DNA from: Desulfobacteria bacterium | GTDB lineage: Bacteria > Desulfobacterota > Desulfobacteria > Desulfobacterales > C00003060 | Assembly (NCBI GenBank): GCA_030145395.1 | Contig: JAQYVR010000253.1 | Location: 1 to 35,767, forward strand | DNA length: 35,767 nucleotides | Direction of reading: 5' to 3' | In this document: positions 7,889 to 15,976 of the stretch, one piece after another | How positions within the stretch are numbered: the stretch's first letter is position 1 | How the letters are laid out: every line of letters starts with the position of its first letter | The notes under the pieces: generated by a model | What the model was told of the DNA's origin: nothing | Databases searched by the model: none | The model's input: the letters and a program-made list of their open reading frames with translations, nothing else | Program-made: the position numbers and the translations under genes

Positions 7889-8281
7889 CTAACCCAGGAT
7901 TTTGTTTAAGATGTCTTCCAGGCGTTCCGGTGTCACCGGCTTTTCTATATAGGCATCCGGTTCCGGTACACTCTCGCCACTAGTCTCCGTCAGGGCTGCC
8001 TGCGCCCGGAGGTATGTTCTCCTGGGCAATCCGGAACACACAATGACGGGAATGTCCTTGAATGACTCGGTACGCTTTAACTCTCGATACATCTTGATGC
8101 CGCTTTGCTTTGGCATCATGATATCAAGGATGACCAGGTCCGGCTTGTTTTGCCTGATGATCTCCATGGCTTCTTCACCGTTTTCGGCCAATACGGGAGT
8201 ATAACCGTTTTCTTCCAACACGGTAGAGACAAAGTCTCTCGTCTGAAGCTCATCATCAACTGCAAGTATTGTCTTTCCCAT
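7889..8281 (-). CDS. Single-domain response regulator (receiver, set A)
   Basis: 130 aa, receiver only, no output domain. Acidic pair D9/D10, phospho-acceptor D53 in LVILDIMMPKQSG, a Ser at the switch position in VIVCSGLPRR, and IEKPVTPE with the conserved Lys. It carries an insertion of about 15 residues (RAQAALTETSGESVPEPD) before the last strand. The start is backed by GGGAGAG seven bases away. It follows D3, as the receiver of set B does after one intervening gene, and the two share the stretch TVLEENGY. A stand-alone receiver here suggests signalling by protein contact, perhaps on the complex or its regulator. Confidence 0.9.
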   Translation of the reverse strand: MGKTILAVDDELQTRDFVSTVLEENGYTPVLAENGEEAMEIIRQNKPDLVILDIMMPKQSGIKMYRELKRTESFKDIPVIVCSGLPRRTYLRAQAALTETSGESVPEPDAYIEKPVTPERLEDILNKILG

Positions 8282-8348
8282 AAATAATCTCTCCCACCAT
8301 ATCTTGCTTCATGACCTCTTCAATGCCCGACAAGTGAAGCAACTTTCG

Positions 8349-10118
8349 CTACGTCAGAAAGACAAAGAGAACAAACAGCGAAAACAGAAATACAATGCTT
8401 ATTAGTACCGGCACCCCCATGGGTAGCAGGGTGGTCGCCTCCGGTCTTGTATCCCCCTTAAGATCTTCGATGACAAGATCCTTCTTCCCCGTTGCCTTTA
8501 CATAGAGCGTAAGCAGAGAAGTCACCGGCGTTCTGCTTAACTGGCCCAGCCATACGGGAATTGCACGAGCGATCAGGCGGTCGGAAATCGCGTTGATCCT
8601 GTTTAGAACCGTATCCACGACGTTGTTAAAGAGCCGTCCTCCCTTGCGGTAGAACCAGTCTGTGTCTAGATTAATAGCTCTCATCTCCGGTGGATAGTAC
8701 CCCGAAAGGATGAGAAGACAGAAAGCCAGGGCACCGAACATCAGCAACTGCAGTTGACCCACTACATGAGCACCAGTGTACGGCACATAATGAACCGGGT
8801 AAGGGAGAATATCGTAGAGCGGCTTTGGAAATATTGCAATCGCAACACAGAAAAAGGCAGCGATCCCCATGGCGAGGAGCATATTCAGCGGGGGTTCTTT
8901 CGTCCTGATGCCGGAGTCATGGCCAAAGAATGTGAAGAAAGGCACTTTTATGCCCGCATGGTGAAAAACGCCTGCTGAGGCAAACTGCAATATGAGCCAA
9001 ACAGCAACTAGTTTTTCATGGGACGAGGCACTGACTATCATGGACTTACTTACAAAGCCGCTAAAGAGAGGAAATGCGGAGATCGATGCTGCACCTATCA
9101 TGCAAAACAGGCAAGTCAGCGGCATGGTCTTGTACAGACCGCCCAGGTCTGTACACCTTATCTTTCCTGTCATATAGAGCACAGACCCGGTAGACATGAA
9201 AAGAAGCGCCTTGTACAGGATATGACAGAAGGCATGGGAGACAGTGCCGTTTATCGCCAATGCTGTCCCTATTCCGATTCCACACATCATGAACCCGACC
9301 TGGTTGATGAGGCTGTAGGCGAGAACCCTCCTGATATCATTCTCAAGAACCGCGTAGAAAATGGGTATGGCGGTCATCAGGGCCCCGATGTATATGAGCA
9401 GTTCAGTGCCTGGAAAGGTTCTTGCCATGAGGTACACTGCACTCTTTGTGGTAAGAGCGCTCATAAAGACCGCACCCGTGACGGTGGCTTCGGGATAGGC
9501 GTCCTGGAGCCAGGGATGCAGCGGCGGGATCGCGGCGTTCAGGCCGATACCGATGAATATGAACCAGGAAGCCATCCCGTCCAGTCCTATGTAAGAGAAC
9601 TCTATGGTGCCCTTATTCTGTATATAGATGATTATACCCGCCAGGAGGCAGAGACCTCCGAATATATGAACCAAAATATACCTGAACGCCGCATCTTGCG
9701 ATGCCTTTGTTCTGCGGGCCAGGATAAGGAACGTAGAGGCTATGGCCATTAGTTCCCAGAAAATATATAGAGAGAAAAAATCTCCCGCAAAGGTAACGCC
9801 TATGGCGCTGCCTGCATAAACCAGTGCTGAAACATGCTGTAAGTCATCTTCTACCTTTAAGGCAAAAAGGACTCCAATAAAGCTTATTATTGTGAATATG
9901 TAGCCAAAGACCATACTCAGCCTGTCCACCCTGCCAAAGATGAGGTCGTAGTCTAAGACATGGACGACCCAGTATTTTCCAGCGGGCATCTTGAGAAGCA
10001 TTACGAATGCCAAAACAGGTAGGAGCAACAGGTATGCGGATTTGAGCTTTCCCTTTATCAAGGGGACAAAAAGGGCACCGACAATGAGTATTGCTGGCGG
10101 AGGAATCAAGTTATTCAT
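8349..10118 (-). CDS. MrpD/NuoL-family antiporter-like subunit D3 (set A)
   Basis: 589 aa. About 14 helices of the proton-conducting transporter domain, then a cytoplasmic segment (about 480-560, including LDTDWFYRKGGRLF) and a final helix (565-589). Proton-path residues: E122 in YIFWELMAIASTF, H201, K225 in ALTTKSAVYL, K303 and K358 in GFVSKSMIV. The helix-7 lysine expected before the PPLHPWL motif is N194 (GLNAAIPPLHPWL), as in the set B copy. It overlaps s2 by eight bases (ATGAATAA) at its start. It is likely the NuoL-like outer pump channel of the complex, standing in for the antiporter half of MrpA. It could also be called MrpA N-terminal-like; the exact subfamily cannot be fixed by eye. 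Confidence 0.88.
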   Translation of the reverse strand: MNNLIPPPAILIVGALFVPLIKGKLKSAYLLLLPVLAFVMLLKMPAGKYWVVHVLDYDLIFGRVDRLSMVFGYIFTIISFIGVLFALKVEDDLQHVSALVYAGSAIGVTFAGDFFSLYIFWELMAIASTFLILARRTKASQDAAFRYILVHIFGGLCLLAGIIIYIQNKGTIEFSYIGLDGMASWFIFIGIGLNAAIPPLHPWLQDAYPEATVTGAVFMSALTTKSAVYLMARTFPGTELLIYIGALMTAIPIFYAVLENDIRRVLAYSLINQVGFMMCGIGIGTALAINGTVSHAFCHILYKALLFMSTGSVLYMTGKIRCTDLGGLYKTMPLTCLFCMIGAASISAFPLFSGFVSKSMIVSASSHEKLVAVWLILQFASAGVFHHAGIKVPFFTFFGHDSGIRTKEPPLNMLLAMGIAAFFCVAIAIFPKPLYDILPYPVHYVPYTGAHVVGQLQLLMFGALAFCLLILSGYYPPEMRAINLDTDWFYRKGGRLFNNVVDTVLNRINAISDRLIARAIPVWLGQLSRTPVTSLLTLYVKATGKKDLVIEDLKGDTRPEATTLLPMGVPVLISIVFLFSLFVLFVFLT

Positions 10119-10353
10119 AGTGGTTCTCGTCCCTTTTGATAAGCAGACGCAATATTTTTGCTATGAAGATGAGGCTCACGCACGAGACAAATCCATACAC
10201 CGCAAAAAAGTCAGGGATGTTTTCCCATGGGAAGTCACCATGTTTAGGTATAAAGAGGTCAACAATAAGGAGCACAACAAGAGATATGTAGAACGCAGTC
10301 AGGAATTTTTTTACGTTTTCGGGTCTGTCAAAAATCTTCAACTCTTTTTTCAT
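10111..10353 (-). CDS. Small two-helix membrane protein s2 (set A)
   Basis: 80 aa, two hydrophobic segments (about 17-34 and 48-68). Shared with the set B copy: F-D-[RK]-P-x2-VKK near the N-terminus, FPWE, VYGFV-x-CV, AK, and a charged tail ending in a tyrosine pair or near it. It is read eight bases into D3, so coupling is likely, and starts 33 bases after s1. No enzyme motif. I know the family only as a conserved hypothetical neighbour of antiporter-like genes. The fixed place beside D3 suggests an accessory subunit. Confidence 0.82.
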   Translation of the reverse strand: MKKELKIFDRPENVKKFLTAFYISLVVLLIVDLFIPKHGDFPWENIPDFFAVYGFVSCVSLIFIAKILRLLIKRDENHYE

Positions 10354-10386
10354 AACCCTGCCACCTCTTTTTGATACGGAAGAGAT

Positions 10387-10518
10387 TCAATGAAAACGAG
10401 GAACAGATATCATGAACATGACGGCAAGAATCACAACAGCTACAAGAATCGTTACGTGAAAAACTTTCCTGTATAACGGTATAGGCTCATGAGACAGTAT
10501 CATTTTTTCTTCATCCAT
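10387..10518 (-). CDS. Single-helix microprotein s1 (set A)
   Basis: 43 aa; found by reading the gap between D2 and s2. ATG at 10518 with GGGAGG eight bases before it; stop TGA at 10387. The N-terminus is cytoplasmic and acidic (MDEEK), then HEPIPLYRK, then one membrane helix (about 22-38). The set B counterpart at 19515-19655 has HDPVPPYK at the same place and the same four-base spacing after D2. The match in position, length, topology and the H-[ED]-P-[IV]-P motif supports a real gene. Likely a small stabilising subunit of the antiporter assembly. Confidence 0.8.
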   Translation of the reverse strand: MDEEKMILSHEPIPLYRKVFHVTILVAVVILAVMFMISVPRFH

Positions 10519-10522
10519 AAAT

Positions 10523-12004
10523 CTATCCTCCCAACATACCTGCTACGGTCATGCGGGCTAATCTGAGAAATGGCTGGGGGTAAAAGAACAAGACAATAGA
10601 AGCCACGGCAGTCAACACAAGTGGGGCAACACACCATATTGGGGCTTCTTCCACTTTATTCTCAAACATGGCCTCTTCGGGCGTGCAGAAGAAGGCCTTG
10701 TAGACTATGGGGAAGAAATATGCGGCATTTAGCATGGAGCTTCCAAGAAGGACAAACAACATAACCATTTGATCGGCCTCGAGCGTTCCTAACACGAGAT
10801 TCCATTTGCTTATAAAACCACCGCATGGCGGGAGCCCGATCACACTCAGGGATCCAATGAAAAAGGCAATCATGGTAACCGGCATCCTCTTGCCTATGCC
10901 GACCATTTCACTGATGTTCTTCTTGCCCGTGGCAACAAAGATGGCGCCGGCACAAAAGAACAGGGTGATCTTACCGAAGGCGTGCATGGCGATATGTAGC
11001 ATTCCGCCTATCATGCCCTTAGGGGAAAGGAGTGCAACCCCAAGCACAATGTAAGAGAGCTGCCCGATGGTCGAAAAAGCAAGACGCCGTTTCAGGCCGT
11101 CCTGTGAAAGGGCAATGAGTGAAGCGACTATGATGGTAAAGGCGGCAAGATAGCAGACCAGGGTGCCAAGATGAAGAGAAAGCAACATGTCTGTCCCGAA
11201 GACCCCGGTTATGACGCGAACGACGCTAAATGCTCCGACCTTCACAACTGCCACCGCATGCAAAAGGGCACTGACCGGGGTAGGGGCCACCATGGCAGCG
11301 GGAAGCCATGAGTGGAGAGGCATGATCGCGGCCTTGGCAAAGCCCAGGACCATCATGACCAGAAGAATCGTCATCAGGGATTTAGAGCCGGCTCCGGCCA
11401 TGAAGCCCTGTTTCCCAAATTCCAGGGTGCCCGTCAGGCTGTATGATATCAGCATTGCCGGTAGGACCAGCCCTACAGAGGTGCCAACGATGTAAAGGAG
11501 GTATTTTCGCCCTGAGCTCCGTGACTCCATGTCCTGATGGTGGGTGACCAGGGGGTAGGTCGCAAACGAGAGCATTTCGTAAAAGAGATAAAGGGTCAGA
11601 AGGTTGGCCGAAAAGGCCACTCCGACCGTGGCTGACAGGGCCAGTGCGAAGAAGCAGAAATATCGGGTCTGGCTATGTTCTTTCAGACCCCGCATGTACC
11701 CTATAGAATAAGCGGATGTGACGATCCAGAGGGACGAAGATACAAGCGCGAAGAGTAGTCCGAGGCTGTCCACCCTGAACGCGATTCCAATGCCCGGCAG
11801 CACATCTATCAGGTTGTAAACAAGCTCCTTACTCCCCAATACCGCAGGTATCATGGAAGCAACGATACCCAGTTTTATGATAGCCGCCAGAAAGGTCGAG
11901 CCTTCCCTAAGGTTTGGTCGCTTCCTGTTGGCAAGGATAAGAAGTATCAAAACCAGAGAGACGGACACGGCAAGAACCGGTTTGATAGACGTGATTGATT
12001 CCAT
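10523..12004 (-). CDS. MrpD/NuoM-family antiporter-like subunit D2 (set A)
   Basis: 493 aa, about 14 helices. The classical proton-path residues are all present: E143 in LYLFYEMLSFATY, K224 in GFAKAAIMPLHSWLP, H249 and K255 in LLHAVAVVKVG, H341 and K345 in HAFGKITLFF, and K400 in GGFISKWNL. APTPVSALLHA is the NuoM/MrpA-like signature. It leads set A after the REC-like gene (10 bases) and is followed four bases later by s1. Very similar in full length to 19660-21141. With D1 and D3 it makes three antiporter-like subunits per set, one more than MrpA plus MrpD. Confidence 0.9.
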   Translation of the reverse strand: MESITSIKPVLAVSVSLVLILLILANRKRPNLREGSTFLAAIIKLGIVASMIPAVLGSKELVYNLIDVLPGIGIAFRVDSLGLLFALVSSSLWIVTSAYSIGYMRGLKEHSQTRYFCFFALALSATVGVAFSANLLTLYLFYEMLSFATYPLVTHHQDMESRSSGRKYLLYIVGTSVGLVLPAMLISYSLTGTLEFGKQGFMAGAGSKSLMTILLVMMVLGFAKAAIMPLHSWLPAAMVAPTPVSALLHAVAVVKVGAFSVVRVITGVFGTDMLLSLHLGTLVCYLAAFTIIVASLIALSQDGLKRRLAFSTIGQLSYIVLGVALLSPKGMIGGMLHIAMHAFGKITLFFCAGAIFVATGKKNISEMVGIGKRMPVTMIAFFIGSLSVIGLPPCGGFISKWNLVLGTLEADQMVMLFVLLGSSMLNAAYFFPIVYKAFFCTPEEAMFENKVEEAPIWCVAPLVLTAVASIVLFFYPQPFLRLARMTVAGMLGG

Positions 12005-12013
12005 ATGCTTAAC

Positions 12014-12400
12014 TCACATTCCTATTGCTGATTGCACCATCTGTCTTACTTCCTGTTCACTAACCGGCTTGTGCAGGCAGCCGAATGCTCCGATAGCCAT
12101 GGCTTCCTTGATTTCTTGTTTCTTGTTGGTACGTGGCAAGTAGATCACTTGCCACGCGGGTGCTTCATCAAACACCATCTGGAAATCCATCAAATGCGGC
12201 TGAGAGCAAATGTGTCCATCGATAACAACTACGCCACGCTCGTTACCTCCAAAATCTTTGAGAAAATCGGTGCAGTCCTCACAAAGAGTCAGTTCGTAGC
12301 CGAGGTGGTTTGAGACCCGTCTCATGATCTTTTCAAGACCCCGGTCCTGTGTCACCAGAGCTAACCCGTAACCCATCTTGTCTTTTGATTTTTCTCTCAT
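12014..12400 (-). CDS. Diverged receiver-like protein at head of set A
   Basis: 128 aa. A receiver fold is suggested by the alternating pattern, by the VVVIDG strand with D61 at the phospho-acceptor place, and by GAFGCLHKPVSEQEV near the end (K111). The N-terminal acidic pair needed for Mg2+ is missing: the strand reads LALVTQDRGLE. A Tyr-Leu-Pro segment replaces the T/S switch. Six Cys or His residues lie in 35-69 (HLG, CEDC, HICSQPH), which could be incidental. It is the first gene of set A, 10 bases before D2. It may be a phosphorylation-independent pseudo-receiver. Upstream stands a candidate sigma-54 promoter. Confidence 0.75.
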   Translation of the reverse strand: MREKSKDKMGYGLALVTQDRGLEKIMRRVSNHLGYELTLCEDCTDFLKDFGGNERGVVVIDGHICSQPHLMDFQMVFDEAPAWQVIYLPRTNKKQEIKEAMAIGAFGCLHKPVSEQEVRQMVQSAIGM

Positions 12401-12570
12401 ACACTCAAGGGTGGCGTGTGTGCAGTGTAAGAGGCAAGCCGACTGTGCAGCGGCACGGTTGCCCCCGGTTGGCGGAGAACGCTTCGCTCAATCAAGTTCC
12501 ATATCTCTTTGGCAACAAACCGGACTTGGATTTCATTGAGCGCAGCGAACAACAACGCTATACTCTGTAC

Positions 12571-12585
12571 TCAAGTTGTGTGCCA
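12571..12585 (-). promoter_or_regulatory. Candidate sigma-54 (-24/-12) promoter for set A
   Basis: On the minus strand: TGGCAC, five bases, then TTGA. The -24 half is perfect and the spacing right, but the -12 half has TTGA where TTGC is expected. The start point would be near 12560, about 160 bases before the REC-like gene at 12400. The adjacent sigma-54 activator gene raises the plausibility. Confidence 0.35.
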
Positions 12586-12774
12586 GAGCGGAAAAGTTCT
12601 TTGGGAAAGCGGGGCAGAGATGAGTAACCAATGTAATTTATTGAATATTATCAAGCTGTGTGGCAGGCGGGAAATGGGAGAGGGTTGTCAAACATACGTT
12701 AGGATTGTTCAGTATCCGGCCCCCTTTCGTTTTCAACTGGCAGATTCAGCGCTGAAACGCTGGGTCAACCAGCC

Positions 12775-12822
12775 GTCTATAATTCAACCCATCGGAGGCC
12801 GTTTTGTCTAAAATACAACCCA
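12775..12822 (-). promoter_or_regulatory. Two 17-bp direct repeats, possible activator sites
   Basis: Minus strand: TGGGTTGTATTTTAGAC (12822-12806) and TGGGTTGAATTATAGAC (12791-12775), identical at 15 of 17 positions and 31 bp apart, about three helical turns. They lie roughly 220-255 bp upstream of the candidate promoter start, a normal distance for sigma-54 enhancer sites. They are not palindromic, which is atypical for Fis-type HTH sites. Confidence 0.4.
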
Positions 12823-12836
12823 ATCAGGCTCGGTTT

Positions 12837-15461
12837 CTAAGGCTGGATATCATACCTCTTGAGCTTGCTATAGAGGGTACCTCGGCTTATGGCCAATAAG
12901 CGGGCCGCTTTATGTTTGTTCCAATTGCATTCATGCATGACGTTCAGAATGAGATTCCTTTCGTTCTTTGCCAAAGAGAATTCTTTTGGAGTCCGCTCGG
13001 GCGCTCGCATCCTCATCGGAAGCGCATCAACGCTAATGCTCTTTCCAGCGGCCAAAACCACGCATCTGGCCACAGTATTCTGGAGTTCCCTCACGTTACC
13101 CGGCCAATCATAGTCCATCATAAGTTTCATAGCTTCTATATCAAATCCCGTGACTTCTTTGCCTTCTATCAAGCAGTAGGTTCTCAGAAAATGATTGGCA
13201 AGCATGGGGAGATCGGCAATACGCTCTCGCAATGGAGGCAGCTTCAAGGGTATAACGTTCAGACGGTAGTAGAAATCTTCGCGAAGGCGACCTACTTCCA
13301 TCTCTTTTTCGATATCTTTGTTGGTGGCGGCAATGACCCTGACATTGACCTCGACAGGACGTTCGCCTCCAACGCGTTCAAAACTCTTATCCTGCAGGAA
13401 TCGAAGCAGAAGCACCTGCGTTTCCAAGGGCAAATCAGCCACTTCGTCCAGGAAAAGGATTCCTCCTTTTGCCCTCTCCAAGCGTCCCAGCTTGCGGGTA
13501 GTGGCCCCGGTAAAAGCGCCTTTCTCATGCCCGAAGATTTCCGAGTGAACCAGGGTCGGAACAAACGAAGAACAGTGGGCAGAGATGAACGGGGTGTCAC
13601 GGTACTTGCCTGCCCGGTGAATGGCATGGGCCACAAGCTCCTTGCCCGTGCCGCTTTCACCTGTGATCAGGACGGTGCTTGCTGAGTCGGCTACGGCCTG
13701 GATCATCCGGTAGAGTTGTTGCATCTGTCGACTGCGACCCACAATCCCTATGAACTTATCCGGTCCGGTCAGTTGCTCTCTGAACGCCTCCTCCCTGACT
13801 TCTTGCGAAATCTGGTAACGGATCACCCCGGAAATCTGCCGGATCAGGGTCTCAACAAAGATCAGATCCGCATCCACATCCGTATCCACAGACGGTGAGC
13901 CGAGCATAAAAAGGCCAAAGCACCCGTCATCCAATGCAATGGGCACGGCCATCCAGGTGCGAAAATCAGCAGCAAGCGCCTTGATGACTGGCGGACAAGC
14001 GCCCTCTTTCGTCCCGGAGCAGGCCGGCCTGATGCCCTTCTTGGTCAGGCACTCCAACAGATCGTGTTCTAATCTGAGGTCCCTGATTTTTCTTTCGGCA
14101 CGATCGTAGCAAGTCTCTCTGGCCTGCCCTTTTTTGGGACGAGGGAAATACAGACCGTCGCCGTTCGGGGTCAGCAGAACAATCATGGTGTCGAATTCGA
14201 GGAAGAAATCTTCCATTATATCCTGAAGGATCTGCCCCATTCCGATCAGGTTGTCCTCTTTGGTTAGTTGCCAGAGGATGCCGTTAATGGCTTCAAGTTC
14301 ATTATGCCTTTTTTTCAGTTCTTTTTCAGTCTGCTTCTGTTCGGTGACGTCCCTGGCAACCTGAATGAGCCGGATGATCTCACCAGATTCACTTCTTAGG
14401 GGTATCCCGTAACAATCCCAGTAGCTTTCTTCACATCTGCCGGCAACCCTAGACTCATGCATGACAGCGTGTTCAGTCTGTCCTGTTTTCAGCGCCTTTA
14501 GGGTCGGGCATCCTTCACACGGCATGTCTCTGCCAATGAAAAGTTCGTAGCAGGCTTGGCCTTCTATGTCCTCAGGAGTCATGCCCAACTCCGCGGTTGT
14601 TGTCCGGTTTGCCCAGATTATTCTCATATCCGTGTCAACATAGCGAATCATGTCAATGGAGGCGTCAAGAATCGCCCTTTTCTGTGCCTCACTCTCCTGT
14701 AGCGCTTCTTTTGCACGTTTGTGCCGTGTAATGTCCTTCATATACTCGATAATGCTCACCACGTGGCCACGGGGATTCTTGAGCGCAGATGTGGAAAGAT
14801 CAATCCAGTGTGTGGGATTCTCTTCAGAGGGATAGGCAACGACTTCATTGCGCGCCTCGCCTGTTGCCAGATTTGGCAGTGACGGGCATCCAGGACACGG
14901 GGTCTCCCGCTTGTGGTAAACATTGTAGCATTTCTTGCCGACGAGCGGCATTTGGTCGGAGAACATCTTTTCCATCCAGAGATTAGCCAGGATAACATTG
15001 AGATCACAATCCAAGACGGTGATCCCGTCCTGTATGGCATCGAAGACGGCTTGGAGGAAACGTTGTTTCTCCCGCACAACCTCCTCCGCGCGTTTGCGCT
15101 CAGCAACTCGTTGTTCTTCAATCTGAAACACGTCCCAGAAAAGACGCGCAGCGATATTGTCCATCAACCGGACGTGGTCGGGTTTTGTTCGCAAGATTTC
15201 ATCCGCCAGGTCAACATCGCCGACAAGCTCGATGATGAGATTCAGGTCCTCAAGCTCATACAGATCATGATAGTCATTTGTTGTGTAGATCCCCTGCTTC
15301 CGCGCATACTGGTGACCTGGAGCACCCTGATCACTATCTGCCACACCAATGAGTTTCATATGAAGCCGGCTGAGCTTTTCGGCAAGTATCATGTCCATGA
15401 TCGCCTTGCACCCTGAACCGCCGCCAACAATGGCCACGTTGAGAGCTTTGTCCTGTTTCAT
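12837..15461 (-). CDS. Sigma-54-dependent regulator: Rossmann-PAS-PAS-GAF-AAA+-Fis HTH
   Basis: 874 aa from the ATG at 15461, which has GGAG six bases upstream; a GTG 12 codons earlier is weaker. Residues 8-110 form a Rossmann-like NAD-binding module (VAIVGGGSGCKAI, later VADSD). Two PAS domains follow (about 125-245 and 255-380), each with a Cys pair: C189/C192 in TPCPGCPS and C315/C318 in MPCEGCPT. A GAF-like region spans about 390-560. The AAA+ domain (575-800) has GESGTGKE (601-608), an intact GAFTGA loop (648-653) and LFLDE (669-673). A Fis-type HTH closes the protein (NWNKHKAARLLAISRGTLYS). It should activate sigma-54 promoters in response to a redox or NAD(H) signal (inferred). It lies between the two antiporter sets, upstream of set A. 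Confidence 0.93.
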   Translation of the reverse strand: MKQDKALNVAIVGGGSGCKAIMDMILAEKLSRLHMKLIGVADSDQGAPGHQYARKQGIYTTNDYHDLYELEDLNLIIELVGDVDLADEILRTKPDHVRLMDNIAARLFWDVFQIEEQRVAERKRAEEVVREKQRFLQAVFDAIQDGITVLDCDLNVILANLWMEKMFSDQMPLVGKKCYNVYHKRETPCPGCPSLPNLATGEARNEVVAYPSEENPTHWIDLSTSALKNPRGHVVSIIEYMKDITRHKRAKEALQESEAQKRAILDASIDMIRYVDTDMRIIWANRTTTAELGMTPEDIEGQACYELFIGRDMPCEGCPTLKALKTGQTEHAVMHESRVAGRCEESYWDCYGIPLRSESGEIIRLIQVARDVTEQKQTEKELKKRHNELEAINGILWQLTKEDNLIGMGQILQDIMEDFFLEFDTMIVLLTPNGDGLYFPRPKKGQARETCYDRAERKIRDLRLEHDLLECLTKKGIRPACSGTKEGACPPVIKALAADFRTWMAVPIALDDGCFGLFMLGSPSVDTDVDADLIFVETLIRQISGVIRYQISQEVREEAFREQLTGPDKFIGIVGRSRQMQQLYRMIQAVADSASTVLITGESGTGKELVAHAIHRAGKYRDTPFISAHCSSFVPTLVHSEIFGHEKGAFTGATTRKLGRLERAKGGILFLDEVADLPLETQVLLLRFLQDKSFERVGGERPVEVNVRVIAATNKDIEKEMEVGRLREDFYYRLNVIPLKLPPLRERIADLPMLANHFLRTYCLIEGKEVTGFDIEAMKLMMDYDWPGNVRELQNTVARCVVLAAGKSISVDALPMRMRAPERTPKEFSLAKNERNLILNVMHECNWNKHKAARLLAISRGTLYSKLKRYDIQP

Positions 15462-15685
15462 GCTTTTCTCCGTCTTGTTCGCACCAGAGGCCACCACTTA
15501 GGAAATAGGGTAAGAAATTAGACAATAAGGGGTCAATATCTGTACAATAACAGATGGTCAATTGTCAACGTCCGAGCCGATTAGGGATATTATGCCCCGC
15601 TGTAAGGGCTGACTCCTGCAAACCTCTATAAAAGCTAGTTCGTGCCCATCCACAAACAACGGAACAAGTGCTGGGCACGGGGAGA

Positions 15686-15828
15686 GTTTCCAATTCATAA
15701 ATGAAGAGTTTTTCTGATGAGCAAGGCCGCACAAGGGTTTTCGTTGAGGCGTACGATATTGTACTCCGCAGACGGAAACCCGCGGAGAACGCCGCTCATC
15801 GGGAAAAGGGTCATTTATGGATGGAAAC
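15686..15828. repeat. 143-bp imperfect palindrome (long hairpin)
   Basis: The arms are symmetric about 15757. GTTTCC (15686) pairs with GGAAAC (to 15828), ATAAATGA with TCATTTAT, GATGAGC with GCTCATC, and GGGTTTTCGT with ACGGAAACCC. GTAC flanks the centre on both sides. Some arm differences are compensated within the stem. No ORF within it looks real. It could be a REP-like or palindromic mobile element, or an RNA hairpin. Confidence 0.7.
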
Positions 15829-15976
15829 CAGTTCATCCAAGAATCAGGGAGGGGGAGGCGGACGGGTGTCTGCGGGGAGCATATCGGTCAATTTCAGCCG
15901 AGCAGTTCCGACCAGTATCAAAACGGGCAAATGAACGAGAACGGAAGGCAGAGGGGCCTTTGAATCGGAGGACTGC

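Larger units (their letters stand above)
12401..12836. other. 436-bp non-coding region before set A
   Basis: No gene is convincing here; frames on both strands are short and lack family features. It contains the candidate -24/-12 promoter (12571-12585), two direct repeats (12775-12791, 12806-12822), a palindrome TTCAGCGCTGAA (12745-12756) and the dyad GCTGGGTCAACCAGC (12759-12773). It separates the 3' end of the sigma-54 regulator from the first gene of set A. Confidence 0.6.

Noticed and set aside
15540-15568. Sigma-70 promoter for the regulator (TTGACA at 15568-15563)
   Set aside because: The -35 is good, but no acceptable -10 lies at 16-18 bases.
15558-15836. 92-codon minus frame between regulator and set B
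   Set aside because: Its sequence is read from one arm set of the long palindrome and matches no family; plus-strand frames there have the same problem.
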